Shown here in pieces: positions 11,172 to 24,614 of a stretch of 64,000 nucleotides of DNA. The stretch is from the NCBI GenBank assembly GCA_026874595.1, contig CM049307.1, positions 72,576,643 to 72,640,642 of the forward strand. Reading direction: 5' to 3'. The notes beneath the pieces are model-generated. The model had not been told where the DNA came from. It did not search any database and worked only from the letters and a program-made list of their open reading frames with translations. Numbering within the stretch: position 1 is the stretch's first letter; each line of letters starts with the position of its first letter. The DNA is from Sipunculus nudus. Taxonomy: Eukaryota; Annelida; Sipuncula; Golfingiida; Sipunculidae. The position numbers and the translations under genes were made by a program.

Positions 11172-12525
11172 GATAACAAAGCGGTGTAGGCAGTTAACTG
11201 GTTTCACCTCAAAGGTTGAAAGAGATTTAATCAGTTTACCATCATGCTTCCCTTTTATAATAAAACTCAGCAGTGCTGCCATCAGTACTCAGTTCAGTGT
11301 CACATGCCAAATTGAATGGAGAAGTGATGAGACCAGATCCTGCAAGCTCTGATTACTCAGACCTTGGCATGCTTGAGTGAGCACTGTCACTTGTCTGAGT
11401 ACTTCCTTGGGTACTGCTACTCAAGATGCATCAGTGAACAAGATGTCTGTATGTTTATGCCTGATTTCTGTTTTACTCCAGTTTGTGATTATACCTTGTA
11501 AACTGTTTGTTTACAGTGTTTGTTGCTGGACTTGGGGGTGAACATTCTTGGGTTTCTGAGTACTTGATGACCCTCATGCATCAGTGAACACGGTCACTGT
11601 TTGTTCACACTGGACAGTTGTTTGACTCTGGTTAGTAAACAATCCAAGTAAATTGTTTATTTGCAAGATTTATTATGTGAATAATTGTTGGAGCCACTGG
11701 GTACTTGTTACTCATCAGGTGTCAGTGATGATGGATATTGTTTTTCTGTCCTCGTAAGTGATGTGTTGTAAATTGTTTATTTTTCTAATTTTAATGTTGA
11801 TACTTGTTTGAGTACTTGTTTTGGCCTGTGAGTACTTGCTACTCATCATGAGTCACTGACCATATCCCCTTTTTGTGTGTATGATGGCTGTTCTATTACT
11901 GTTAATGATTATTAATTGTAAAATGTTTATTTACTGGTTTTATTGTGGATACTTGTTTGAGTTCTTGTTTGGAACCCTGAGTACTTGCTACTCATTATGC
12001 ATCAGGGATCATTGTTCATGTTTTGTGGCTGCTTTATTCTAGTGAGTAATAATGTGTTGTAAATTGTTTATTGACAAGATTTTTTGCTTGTAGCTTGTGT
12101 GAGTACTTGTTTTGGTGATGAGTACTTGTTAACCATGCATTATTGTAAATGGTCATTTCACCCTTCCATTTGTTTATATGGTTTGATTTAAAATTTCCCC
12201 AGAATGTCATATTATCTGACATACAAGGTATCTGAAAGCTGAAGAAGGTATGAAAGGGCCTGCCAGTTGATACATGTGAGAGGGTTGAAAGAATAAATGT
12301 CCATTTCATGTTTTGTGTACTTGTACTGAAAATGTGCATTGAATATAGAGAATGTGAATTGATGGGGGGAATAGTGGAAAAGATCTTGTTTTGACCATTA
12401 AGAGGGAAGGTGATTGTGAAAGCAACAATTGGATCTGGAAGAAGTGCTGGCTCTGACAAGAGCCTTTGTCTTGTGAGACTGCAAGTCCTTGCCTGTCATC
12501 AAGGCAAGAGACCTGAAGGATGACT

Positions 12526-12837
12526 TTAAAAGTGAGTCATGTCATTGGTGCCTGCTATTTCTCGCATGAGGAATTGTATTTCATCAAGCTCATCAGCAAA
12601 GCGACAGGTGTAGTCGTAGAGGGTAGAGCGGAAGCCTTCCAAGGTGGCCAGCTTGAGCTGGAGGTGGTAACGGTGTGTCTTGGTTTGGGTTGCAACTGCA
12701 CGCTGGTATCGCACCATTGTGGCATTGAAGATGTTGTTGGTGTGCAGCAGCTGCTTGCAGGCAAACTGGAACCTGCTGTGGGTGGCATCAAACTGCTTCT
12801 GCAGGGCAACCACATCCAAACAGAGTTGAGTATCCAT
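12526..12837 (-). CDS. Array gene copy 5
   Basis: Intact frame with Asp82 and the silent L84 change. TATA 12918-12925, stem-loop 12449-12464. The upstream spacer has lost 18 bp near 13190, which explains the short 1642-bp interval to the next copy. Confidence 0.58.
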   Translation of the reverse strand: MDTQLCLDVVALQKQFDATHSRFQFACKQLLHTNNIFNATMVRYQRAVATQTKTHRYHLQLKLATLEGFRSTLYDYTCRFADELDEIQFLMREIAGTNDMTHF

Positions 12838-14167
12838 GATAACAAAGCGGTGTAGGCAGTTAACTGGTTTCACCTCAAAGGTTGAAAGAGATTTAATCAG
12901 TTTACCATCATGCTTCCCTTTTATAATAAAACTCAGCAGTGCTGCCATCAGTACTCAGTTCAGTGTCACATGCCAAATTGAATGGAGAAGTGATGAGACC
13001 AGATCCTGCAAGCTCTGATTACTCAGTGCTTGGCATGCTTGAGTGAGCACTGTCACTTGTCTGAGTACTTCCTTGGGTACTGCAACTCAACATGCATCAG
13101 TGAACAAGATGTCTGTATGTTTATGCTTGATTTCTGTGTTACTCCAGTTTGTGATTATACCTTGTAAACTGTTTGTTTACAGTGTTTGTTGTTGCTTGGG
13201 TTTCTGAGTACTTGATGACCCTCATGCATGAGTGAACATGGTCACTGTTTGTTCACACTGGACAGTTGTTTGACTCTGGTTAGTAAACAATCCAAGTAAA
13301 TTGTTTATTTGCAAGATTTATTATGTGAATAATTGTTGGAGCCACTGGGTACTTGTTACTCATCAGGTGTCAGTGATGATGGATATTGTTTTTCTGTCCT
13401 CTTAAGTGATGTGTTGTAAATTGTTTATTTTTCTAATTTCAATGTTGATACTTGTTTGAGTACTTGTTTTGGCCTGTGAGTACTTGTTACTCATCATGAG
13501 TCACTGACCATGTCCCCTTTTTGTGTGTATGATGGCTGTTCTATTACTGTCAATGATTATTAATTGTAAAATGTTGATTTACAGGTTTTATTGTGGATAC
13601 TTGTTTGAGTTCTTGTTTGGACCCCTGAGTACTTGCTACTCATTATGCATCAGGGATCATTGTTCATGTTTTGTGGCTGCTTTATTCTAGTGAGTAATAA
13701 TGTGTTGTAAATTGTTTATTGACAAGATTTTTTGCTTGTAGCTTGTGTGAGTACTTGTTTTGGTGATGAGTACTTGTTAACCATGCATTATTGTAAATGG
13801 TCATTTCACCCTTCCATTTGTTTATATGGTTTGATTCAAAATTTCCCCAGAATGTCATATTATCTGACATACAAGGCATCTGAAAGCTGAAGAAGGTATG
13901 AAAGGGCCTGCCAGTTGATACATGTGAGAGGGTTGAAAGAATAAAGGTCCATTTCATGTTTTGTGTTCTGAAAATGTGCATTGAATATAGAGAATGTGAA
14001 TTGATGGGGGGAAAAGTGGAAAAGATCTTGTTTTGACTTTTAAGAGGGAAGGTGATTGTGAAAGCAACAATTGGATCTGGAAGAAGTGCTGGCTCTGACA
14101 AGAGCCTTTGTCTTGTGAGACTGCAGGTCCTTGCCTGTCATCAAGGCAAGAGACCTGAAGGATGACT

Positions 14168-14479
14168 TCAGAAGTGAGTCATGTCATTGGTGCCTGCTAT
14201 TTCTCGCATGAGGAATTGTATTTCATCCAGCTCATGAGCAAAGCGACAGGTGTAGTCGTAGAGGGTAGAGCGGAAGCCTTCCAAGGTGGCCAGCTTGAGC
14301 TGGAGGTGGTAACGGTGTGTCTTGGTTTGGGTTGCAACTGCACGCTGGTATCGCACCATTGTGGCATTGAAGATGTTGTTGGTGTGCAGCAGCTGCTTGC
14401 AGGCAAACTGGAACCTGCTGTGGGTGGCATCAAACTGCTTCTGCAGGGCAACCACATCCAAACAGAGTTGAGTATCCAT
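14168..14479 (-). CDS. Array gene copy 6 (haplotype A)
   Basis: First copy with His82, the state of most later copies. Haplotype A is marked by TTTGATTCAAAATT in the 3' flank and CATCTGTACTC at the upstream end. TATA 14560-14567, stem-loop 14091-14106. Confidence 0.6.
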   Translation of the reverse strand: MDTQLCLDVVALQKQFDATHSRFQFACKQLLHTNNIFNATMVRYQRAVATQTKTHRYHLQLKLATLEGFRSTLYDYTCRFAHELDEIQFLMREIAGTNDMTHF

Positions 14480-15827
14480 GATAACAAAGCGGTGTAGGCA
14501 GTTAACTGGTTTCACCTCAAAGGTTGAAAGAGATTTAATCAGTTTACCATCATGCTTCCCTTTTATAATAAAACTCAGCAGTGCTGCCATCTGTACTCAG
14601 TTCAGTGTCACATGCCAAATTGAATGGAGAAGTGATGAGACCAGATCCTGCAAGCTCTGATTACTCAGTGCTTGGCATGCTTGAGTGAGCACTGTCACTT
14701 GTCTGAGTACTTCCTTGGGTACTGCTACTCAAGATGCATCAGTGAACAAGATGTCTGTATGTTTATGCTTGATTTCTGTGTTACTCCAGTTTGTGATTAT
14801 ACCTTGTAAACTGTTTGTTTACAGTGTTTGTTGTTGGACTTGGGGGTGAACATTCTTGGGTTTCTGAGTACTTGATGACCCCCATGCATGAGTGATTATG
14901 GTCACTGTTTGTTCACACTGGACAGTTGTTTGACTCTGGTTTGTAAACAATCCAAGTAAATTGTTTATTTGCAAGATTTATTATGTGAATAATTGTTGGA
15001 GCCACTGGGTACTTGTTACTCATCAGGTGTCAGTGATGATGGATATTGTTTTTCAGTCCTCGTAAGTGATGTGTTGTAAATTGTTTATTTTTCTAATTTT
15101 AATGTTGATACTTGTTTGAGTACTTGTTTTGGCCTGTGAGTACTTGTTACTCATCATGAGTCACTGACCATGTCCCCTTTTTGTATGTATGATGGCTGTT
15201 CTATTACTGTCAATGATTATTAATTGTAAAATGTTGATTTACAGGTTTTATTGTGGATACTTGTTTGAGTTCTTGTTTGGACCCCTGAGTACTTGCTACT
15301 CATTATGCATCAGGGATCATTGTTCATGTTTTGTGGCTGCTTTATTCTAGTGAGAAATAATGTGTTGTAAATTGTTTATTGACAAGATTTTATGCTTGTA
15401 GCTTGTGTGAGTACTTGTTTTGGTGATGAGTACCTGTTAACCATGCATTATTGTAAATGGTCATTTCACCCTTCCATTTGTTTATATGGTTTGATTCAAA
15501 ATTTCCCCAGAATGTCATATTATCTGACATACAAGGCATCTGAAAGCTGAAGAAGGTATGAAAGGGCCTGCCAGTTGATACATGTGAGAGGGTTGAAAGA
15601 ATAAAGGTCCATTTCATGTTTTGTGTTCTGAAAATGTGCATTGAATATAGAGAATGTGAATTGATGGGGGGAAAAGTGGAAAAGATCTTGTTTTGACTTT
15701 TAAGAGGGAAGGTGATTGTGAAAGCAACAATTGGATCTGGAAGAAGTGCTGGCTCTGACAAGAGCCTTTGTCTTGTGAGACTGCAGGTCCTTGCCTGTCA
15801 TCAAGGCAAGAGACCTGAAGGATGACT

Positions 15828-16139
15828 TCAGAAGTGAGTCATGTCATTGGTGCCTGCTATTTCTCGCATGAGGAATTGTATTTCATCCAGCTCATGAGCA
15901 AAGCGACAGGTGTAGTCGTAGAGGGTAGAGCGGAAGCCTTACAAGGTGGCCAGCTTGAGCTGGAGGTGGTAACGGTGTGTCTTGGTTTGGGTTGCAACTG
16001 CACGCTGGTATCGCACCATTGTGGCATTGAAGATGTTGTTGGTGTGCAGCAGCTGCTTGCAGGCAAACTGGAACCTGCTGTGGGTGGCATCAAACTGCTT
16101 CTGCAGGGCAACCACATCCAAACAGAGTTGAGTATCCAT
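15828..16139 (-). pseudogene. Array gene copy 7, nonsense mutation
   Basis: Codon 67 has changed from GAA to TAA (15939-15941), which removes the last 37 of 103 residues, including much of the predicted second helix. All other signals are intact: TATA 16220-16227, stem-loop 15751-15766. Haplotype A, His82. Confidence 0.82.
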
Positions 16140-17487
16140 GATAACAAAGCGGTGTAGGCAGTTAACTGGTTTCACCTCAAAGGTTGAAAGAGATTTAATC
16201 AGTTTACCATCATGCTTCCCTTTTATAATAAAACTCAGCAGTGCTGCCATCTGTACTCAGTTCAGTGTCACATGCCAAATTGAATGGAGAAGTGATGAGA
16301 CCAGATCCTGCAAGCTCTGATTACTCAGTGCTTGGCATGCTTGAGTGAGCACTGTCACTTGTCTGAGTACTTCCTTGGGTACTGCTACTCAAGATGCATC
16401 AGTGAACAAGATGTCTGTATGTTTATGCTTGATTTCTGTGTTACTCCAGTTTGTGATTATACCTTGTAAACTGTTTGTTTACAGTGTTTGTTGTTGGACT
16501 TGGGGGTGAACATTCTTGGGTTTCTGAGTACTTGATGACCCCCATGCATGAGTGAACATGGTCACTGTTTGTTCACACTGGACAGTTGTTTGACTCTGGT
16601 TTGTAAACAATCCAAGTAAATTGTTTATTTGCAAGATTTATTATGTGAATAATTGTTGGAGCCACTGGGTACTTGTTACTCATCAGGTGTCAGTGATGAT
16701 GGATATTGTTTTTCAGTCCTCGTAAGTGATGTGTTGTAAATTGTTTATTTTTCTAATTTTAATGTTGATACTTGTTTGAGTACTTGTTTTGGCCTGTGAG
16801 TACTTGTTACTCATCATGAGTCACTGACCATGTCCCCTTTTTGTATGTATGATGGCTGTTCTATTACTGTCAATGATTATTAATTGTAAAATGTTGATTT
16901 ACAGGTTTTATTGTGGATACTTGTTTGAGTTCTTGTTTGGACCCCTGAGTACTTGCTACTCATTATGCATCAGGGATCATTGTTCATGTTTTGTGGCTGC
17001 TTTATTCTAGTGAGAAATAATGTGTTGTAAATTGTTTATTGACAAGATTTTATGCTTGTAGCTTGTGTGAGTACTTGTTTTGGTGATGAGTACCTGTTAA
17101 CCATGCATTATTGTAAATGGTCATTTCACCCTTCCATTTTTTTATATGGTTTGATTTAAAATTTCCCCAGAATGTCATATTATCTGACATACAAGGCATC
17201 TGAAAGCTGAAGAAGGTATGAAAGGGCCTGCCAGTTGATACATGTGAGAGGGTTGAAAGAATAAAGGTCCATTTCATGTTTTGTGTATTGAAAATGTGCA
17301 TTGAATATAGAGAATGTGAAATGATGGGGGGAAAAGTGGAAAAGATCTTGTTTTGACTTTTAAGAGGGAAGGTGATTGTGAAAGCAACAATTGGATCTGG
17401 AAGAAGTGCTGGCTCTGACAAGAGCCTTTGTCTTGTGAGACTGCAGGTCCTTGCCTGTCATCAAGGCAAGAGACCTGAAGGATGACT

Positions 17488-17799
17488 TCAGAAGTGAGTC
17501 ATGTCATTGGTGCCTGCTATTTCTCGCATGAGGAATTGTATTTCATCCAGCTCATGAGCAAAGCGACAGGTGTAGTCGTAGAGGGTAGAGCGGAAGCCTT
17601 CCAAGGTGGCCAGCTTGAGCTGGAGGTGGTAACGGTGTGTCTTGGTTTGGGTTGCAACTGCACGCTGGTATCGCACCATTGTGGCATTGAAGATGTTGTT
17701 GGTGTGCAGCAGCTGCTTGCAGGCAAACTGGAACCTGCTGTGGGTGGCATCAAACTGCTTCTGCAGGGCAACCACATCCAAACAGAGTTGAGTATCCAT
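17488..17799 (-). CDS. Array gene copy 8; TATA box altered
   Basis: Intact frame with His82. The TATA box (17880-17887) reads TATAATAG instead of TATAAAAG. If the longer 140-codon frame were used, the same base would give K10I. Stem-loop 17411-17426. Haplotype D: TTTTTTATATGG, GAAATGATGG and GAGAAATAATG in the 3' flank. Confidence 0.57.
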   Translation of the reverse strand: MDTQLCLDVVALQKQFDATHSRFQFACKQLLHTNNIFNATMVRYQRAVATQTKTHRYHLQLKLATLEGFRSTLYDYTCRFAHELDEIQFLMREIAGTNDMTHF

Positions 17800-19148
17800 G
17801 ATAACAAAGCGGTGTAGGCAGTTAACTGGTTTCACCTCAAAGGTTGAAAGAGATTTGATCAGTTTACCATCATGCTTCCCTATTATAATAAAACTCAGCA
17901 GTGCTGCCATCAGTACTCAGTTCAGTGTCACATGCCAAATTGAATGGAGAAGTGATGAGACCAGATCCTGCAAGCTCTGATTACTCAGTGCTTGGCATGC
18001 TTGAGTGAGCACTGTCACTTGTCTGAGTACTTCCTTGGGTACTGCTACTCAAGATGCATCAGTGAACAAGATGTCTGTATGTTTATTCCTGATTTCTGTT
18101 TTACTCCAGTTTGTGATTATACCTTGTAAACTGTTTGTTTACAGTGTTTGTTGCTGGATTTGGGGGTGAACATTCTTTGGTTTCTGAGTACTTGATGACC
18201 CTCATGCATGAGTGAACACGGTCACTGTTTGTTCACACTGGACAGTTGTTTGACTCTGGTTAGTAAACAATCCAAGTAAATTGTTTATTTGCAAGATTTA
18301 TTATGTGAATAATTGTTGGAGCCACTGGGTACTTGTTACTCATCAGGTGTCAGTGATGATGGATATTGTTTTTCTGTCCTTGTAAGTGATGTGTTGTAAA
18401 TTGTTTATTTTTCTAATTTTAATGTTGATACTTGTTTGAGTACTTGTTTTGGCCTGTGAGTACTTGCTACTCATCATGAGTCACTGACCATGTCCCCTTT
18501 TTTGTGTGTATGATGGCTGTTCTATTACTGTTAATGATTATTAATTGTAAAATGTTTATTTACAGGTTTTATTGTGGATACTTGTTTGAGTTCTTGTTTG
18601 GACCCCTGAGTACTTGCTACTCATTATGCATCAGGGATCATTGTTCATGTTTTGTGGCTGCTTTATTCTAGTGAGTAATAATGTGTTGTAAATTGTTTAT
18701 TGACAAGATTTTTTGCTTGTAGCTTGTGTGAGTACTTGTTTTGGTGATGAGTACTTGTTAACCATGCATTATTGTAAATGGTCATTTCACCCTTCCATTT
18801 GTTTATATGGTTTGATTTAAAATTTCCCCAGAATGTCATATTATCTGACATACAAGGCATCTGAAAGCTGAAGAAGGTATGAAAGGGCCTGCCAGTTGAT
18901 ACATGTGAGAGGGTTGAAAGAATAAAGGTCCATTTCATGTTTTGTGTACTGAAAATGTGCATTGAATATAGAGAATGTGAATTGATGATGGGAAAAATGG
19001 AAAAGATCTTGTTTTGACTTTTAAGAGGGAAGGTGATTGTGAAAGCAACAATTGGATCTGGAAGAAGTGCTGGCTCTGACAAGAGCCTTTGTCTTGTGAG
19101 ACTGCAAGTCCTTGCCTGTCATCAAGGCAAGAGACCTGAAGGATGACT

Positions 19149-19460
19149 TCAGAAGTGAGTCATGTCATTGGTGCCTGCTATTTCTCGCATGAGGAATTGT
19201 ATTTCATCCAGCTCATGAGCAAAGCGACAGGTGTAGTCGTAGAGGGTAGAGCGGAAGCCTTCCAAGGTGGCCAGCTTGAGCTGGAGGTGGTAACGGTGTG
19301 TCTTGGTTTGGGTTGCAACTGCACGCTGGTATCGCACCATTGTGGCATTGAAGATGTTGTTGGTGTGCAGCAGCTGCTTGCAGGCAAACTGGAACCTGCT
19401 GTGGGTGGCATCAAACTGCTTCTGCAGGGCAACCACATCCAAACAGAGTTGAGTATCCAT
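19149..19460 (-). CDS. Array gene copy 9
   Basis: Intact, His82. TATA 19541-19548, stem-loop 19072-19087. The 3' flank resembles haplotype C but with GATGATGGGAAAAATGG; the AAAAATGG part is shared only with the copy at 37409. Confidence 0.6.
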   Translation of the reverse strand: MDTQLCLDVVALQKQFDATHSRFQFACKQLLHTNNIFNATMVRYQRAVATQTKTHRYHLQLKLATLEGFRSTLYDYTCRFAHELDEIQFLMREIAGTNDMTHF

Positions 19461-20808
19461 GATAACAAAGCGGTGTAGGCAGTTAACTGGTTTCACCTCA
19501 AAGGTTGAAAGAGATTTGATCAGTTTACCATCATGCTTCCCTTTTATAATAAAACTCAGCAGTGCTGCCATCAGTACTCAGTTCAGTGTCACATGCCAAA
19601 TTGAATGGAGAAGTGATGAGACCAGATCCTGCAAGCTCTGATTACTCAGTGCTTGGCATGCTTGAGTGAGCACTGTCACTTGTCTGAGTACTTCCTTGGG
19701 TACTGCTACTCAAGATGCATCAGTGAACAAGATGTCTGTATGTTTATGCTTGATTTCTGTGTTACTCCAGTTTTTGATTATACCTTGTAAACTGTTTGTT
19801 TACAGTGTTTGTTGTTGGACTTGGGGGTGAACATTCTTGGGTTTCTGAGTACTTGATGACCCCCATGCATGAGTGAACATGGTCACTGTTTGTTCACACT
19901 GGACAGTTGTTTGACTCTGGTTTGTAAACAATCCAAGTAAATTGTTTATTTGCAAGATTTATTATGTGAATAATTGTTGGAGCCACTGGGTACTTGTTAC
20001 TCATCAGGTGTCAGTGATGATGGATATTGTTTTTCTGTCCTCGTAAGTGATGTGTTGTAAATTGTTTATTTTTCTAATTTTAATGTTGATACTTGTTTGA
20101 GTACTTGTTTTGGCCTGTGAGTACTTGTTACTCATCATGAGTCACTGACCATGTCCCCTTTTTGTATGTATGATGGCTGTTCTATTACTGTCAATGATTA
20201 TTAATTGTAAAATGTTGATTTACAGGTTTTATTGTGGATACTTGTTTGAGTTCTTGTTTGGACCCCTGAGTACTTGCTACTCATTATGCATCAGGGATCA
20301 TTGTTCATGTTTTGTGGCTGCTTTATTCTAGTGAGTAATAATGTGTTGTAAATTGTTTATTGACAAGATTTTTTGCTTGTAGCTTGTGTGAGTACTTGTT
20401 TTGGTGATGAGTACCTGTTAACCATGCATTATTGTAAATGGTCATTTCACCCTTCCATTTTTTTATATGGTTTGATTTAAAATTTCCCCAGAATGTCATA
20501 TTATCTGACATACAAAGCATCTGAAAGCTGAAGAAGGTATGAAAGGGCCTGCCAGTTGATACATGTGAGAGGGTTGAAAGAATAAAGGTCCATTTCATGT
20601 TTTGTGTATTGAAAATGTGCATTGAATATAGAGAATGTGAAATGATGGGGGGAAAAGTGGAAAAGATCTTGTTTTGACTTTTAAGAGGGAAGGTGATTGT
20701 GAAAGCAACAATTGGATCTGGAAGAAGTGCTGGCTCTGACAAGAGCCTTTGTCTTGTGAGACTGCAGGTCCTTGCCTGTCATCAAGGCAAGAGACCTGAA
20801 GGATGACT

Positions 20809-21120
20809 TCAGAAGTGAGTCATGTCATTGGTGCCTGCTATTTCTCGCATGAGGAATTGTATTTCATCCAGCTCATGAGCAAAGCGACAGGTGTAGTCGT
20901 AGAGGGTAGAGCGGAAGCCTTCCAAGGTGGCCAGCTTGAGCTGGAGGTGGTAACGGTGTGTCTTGGTTTGGGTTGCAACTGCACGCTGGTATCGCACCAT
21001 TGTGGCATTGAAGATGTTGTTGGTGTGCAGCAGCTGCTTGCAGGCAAACTGGAACCTGCTGTGGGTGGCATCAAACTGCTTCTGCAGGGCAACCACATCC
21101 AAACAGAGTTGAGTATCCAT
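20809..21120 (-). CDS. Array gene copy 10 (haplotype E)
   Basis: Intact, His82. TATA 21201-21208, stem-loop 20732-20747. Haplotype E is marked by ACAAAGCATC in the 3' flank, and by CAACATGCATC and AGTAAAAAATCC upstream. Confidence 0.6.
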   Translation of the reverse strand: MDTQLCLDVVALQKQFDATHSRFQFACKQLLHTNNIFNATMVRYQRAVATQTKTHRYHLQLKLATLEGFRSTLYDYTCRFAHELDEIQFLMREIAGTNDMTHF

Positions 21121-22468
21121 GATAACAAAGCGGTGTAGGCAGTTAACTGGTTTCACCTCAAAGGTTGAAAGAGATTTGATCAGTTTACCATCATGCTTCC
21201 CTTTTATAATAAAACTCAGCAGTGCTGCCATCAGTACTCAGTTCAGTGTCACATGCCAAATTGAATGGAGAAGTGATGAGACCAGATCCTGCAAGCTCTG
21301 ATTACTCAGTGCTTGGCATGCTTGAGTGAGCACTGTCACTTGTCTGAGTACTTCCTTGGGTACTGCTACTCAACATGCATCAGTGAACAAGATGTCTGTA
21401 TGTTTATGCCTGATTTCTGTTTTACTCCAGTTTGTGATTATACCTTGTAAACTGTTTGTTTACAGTGTTTGTTGTTGGACTTGGGGGTGAACATTCTTTG
21501 GTTTCTGAGTACTTGATGACCCTCATGCATCAGTGAACACGGTCACTGTTTGTTCACACTGGACAGTTGTTTGACTCTGGTTAGTAAAAAATCCAAGTAA
21601 ATTGTTTATTTGCAAGATTTATTATGTGAATAATTGTTGGAGCCACTGGGTACTTGTTACTCATCAGGTGTCAGTGATGATGGATATTGTTTTTCTGTCC
21701 TCGTAAGTGATGTGTTGTAAATTGTTTATTTTTCTAATTTTAATGTTGATACTTGTTTGAGTACTTGTTTTGGCCTGTGAGTACTTGTTACTCATCATGA
21801 GTCACTGACCATGTCCCCTTTTTGTATGTATGATGGCTGTTCTATTACTGTCAATGATTATTAATTGTAAAATGTTGATTTACAGGTTTTATTGTGGATA
21901 CTTGTTTGAGTTCTTGTTTGGACCCCTGAGTACTTGCTACTCATTATGCATCAGGGATCATTGTTCATGTTTTGTGGCTGCTTTATTCTAGTGAGTAATA
22001 ATGTGTTGTAAATTGTTTATTGACAAGATTTTTTGCTTGTAGCTTGTGTGAGTACTTGTTTTGGTGATGAGTACTTGTTAACCATGCATTATTGTAAATG
22101 GTCATTTCACCCTTCCATTTGTTTATATGGTTTGATTCAAAATTTCCCCAGAATGTCATATTATCTGACATACAAGGCATCTGAAAGCTGAAGAAGGTAT
22201 GAAAGGGCCTGCCAGTTGATACATGTGAGAGGGTTGAAAGAATAAAGGTCCATTTCATGTTTTGTGTTCTGAAAATGTGCATTGAATATAGAGAATGTGA
22301 ATTGATGGGGGGAAAAGTGGAAAAGATCTTGTTTTGACTTTTAAGAGGGAAGGTGATTGTGAAAGCAACAATTGGATCTGGAAGAAGTGCTGGCTCTGAC
22401 AAGAGCCTTTGTCTTGTGAGACTGCAGGTCCTTGCCTGTCATCAAGGCAAGAGACCTGAAGGATGACT

Positions 22469-22780
22469 TCAGAAGTGAGTCATGTCATTGGTGCCTGCTA
22501 TTTCTCGCATGAGGAATTGTATTTCATCCAGCTCATGAGCAAAGCGACAGGTGTAGTCGTAGAGGGTAGAGCGGAAGCCTTCCAAGGTGGCCAGCTTGAG
22601 CTGGAGGTGGTAACGGTGTGTCTTGGTTTGGGTTGCAACTGCACGCTGGTATCGCACCATTGTGGCATTGAAGATGTTGTTGGTGTGCAGCAGCTGCTTG
22701 CAGGCAAACTGGAACCTGCTGTGGGTGGCATCAAACTGCTTCTGCAGGGCAACCACATCCAAACAGAGTTGAGTATCCAT
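22469..22780 (-). CDS. Array gene copy 11 (haplotype A)
   Basis: Intact, His82. TATA 22861-22868, stem-loop 22392-22407. It begins the first 5-unit block. Confidence 0.6.
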   Translation of the reverse strand: MDTQLCLDVVALQKQFDATHSRFQFACKQLLHTNNIFNATMVRYQRAVATQTKTHRYHLQLKLATLEGFRSTLYDYTCRFAHELDEIQFLMREIAGTNDMTHF

Positions 22781-24128
22781 GATAACAAAGCGGTGTAGGC
22801 AGTTAACTGGTTTCACCTCAAAGGTTGAAAGAGATTTAATCAGTTTACCATCATGCTTCCCTTTTATAATAAAACTCAGCAGTGCTGCCATCTGTACTCA
22901 GTTCAGTGTCACATGCCAAATTGAATGGAGAAGTGATGAGACCAGATCCTGCAAGCTCTGATTACTCAGTGCTTGGCATGCTTGAGTGAGCACTGTCACT
23001 TGTCTGAGTACTTCCTTGGGTACTGCTACTCAAGATGCATCAGTGAACAAGATGTCTGTATGTTTATGCTTGATTTCTGTGTTACTCCAGTTTGTGATTA
23101 TACCTTGTAAACTGTTTGTTTACAGTGTTTGTTGTTGGACTTGGGGGTGAACATTTTTGGGTTTCTGAGTACTTGATGACCCCCATGCATGAGTGAACAT
23201 GGTCACTGTTTGTTCACACTGGACAGTTGTTTGACTCTGGTTTGTAAACAATCCAAGTAAATTGTTTATTTGCAAGATTTATTATGTGAATAATTGTTGG
23301 AGCCACTGGGTACTTGTTACTCATCAGGTGTCAGTGATGATGGATATTGTTTTTCAGTCCTCGTAAGTGATGTGTTGTAAATTGTTTATTTTTCTAATTT
23401 TAATGTTGATACTTGTTTGAGTACTTGTTTTGGCCTGTGAGTACTTGTTACTCATCATGAGTCACTGACCATGTCCCCTTTTTGTATGTATGATGGCTGT
23501 TCTATTACTGTCAATGATTATTAATTGTAAAATGTTGATTTACAGGTTTTATTGTGGATACTTGTTCGAGTTCTTGTTTGGACCCCTGAGTACTTGCTAC
23601 TCATTATGCATCAGGGATCATTGTTCATGTTTTGTGGCTGCTTTATTCTAGTGAGAAATAATGTGTTGTAAATTGTTTATTGACAAGATTTTATGCTTGT
23701 AGCTTGTGTGAGTACTTGTTTTGGTGATGAGTATCTGTTAACCATGCATTATTGTAAATGGTCATTTCACCCTTCCATTTTTTTATATGGTTTGATTTAA
23801 AATTTCCCCAGAATGTCATATTATCTGACATACAAGGCATCTGAAAGCTGAAGAAGGTATGAAAGGGCCTGCCAGTTGATACATGTGAGAGGGTTGAAAG
23901 AATAAAGGTCCATTTCATGTTTTGTGTATTGAAAATGTGCATTGAATATAGAGAATGTGAAATGATGGGGGGAAAAGTGGAAAAGATCTTGTTTTGACTT
24001 TTAAGAGGGAAGGTGATTGTGAAAGCAACAATTGGATCTGGAAGAAGTGCTGGCTCTGACAAGAGCCTTTGTCTTGTGAGACTGCAGGTCCTTGCCTGTC
24101 ATCAAGGCAAGAGACCTGAAGGATGACT

Positions 24129-24440
24129 TCAGAAGTGAGTCATGTCATTGGTGCCTGCTATTTCTCGCATGAGGAATTGTATTTCATCCAGCTTATGAGC
24201 AAAGCGACAGGTGTAGTCGTAGAGGGTAGAGCGGAAGCCTTCCAAGGTGGCCAGCTTGAGCTGGAGGTGGTAACGGTGTGTCTTGGTTTGGGTTGCAACT
24301 GCACGCTGGTATCGCACCATTGTGGCATTGAAGATGTTGTTGGTGTGCAGCAGCTGCTTGCAGGCAAACTGGAACCTGCTGTGGGTGGCATCAAACTGCT
24401 TCTGCAGGGCAACCACATCCAAACAGAGTTGAGTATCCAT
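24129..24440 (-). CDS. Array gene copy 12 (haplotype B)
   Basis: Intact, with His82 followed by private E83K, a charge reversal next to the common polymorphic site. TATA 24521-24528, stem-loop 24052-24067. Haplotype B is like D but with GAGTATCTG in the 3' flank. Confidence 0.59.
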   Translation of the reverse strand: MDTQLCLDVVALQKQFDATHSRFQFACKQLLHTNNIFNATMVRYQRAVATQTKTHRYHLQLKLATLEGFRSTLYDYTCRFAHKLDEIQFLMREIAGTNDMTHF

Positions 24441-24614
24441 GATAACAAAGCGGTGTAGGCAGTTAACTGGTTTCACCTCAAAGGTTGAAAGAGATTTGAT
24501 CAGTTTACCATCATGCTTCCCTTTTATAATAAAACTCAGCAGTGCTGCCATCAGTACTCAGTTCAGTGTCACATGCCAAATTGAATGGAGAAGTGATGAG
24601 ACCAGATCCTGCAA

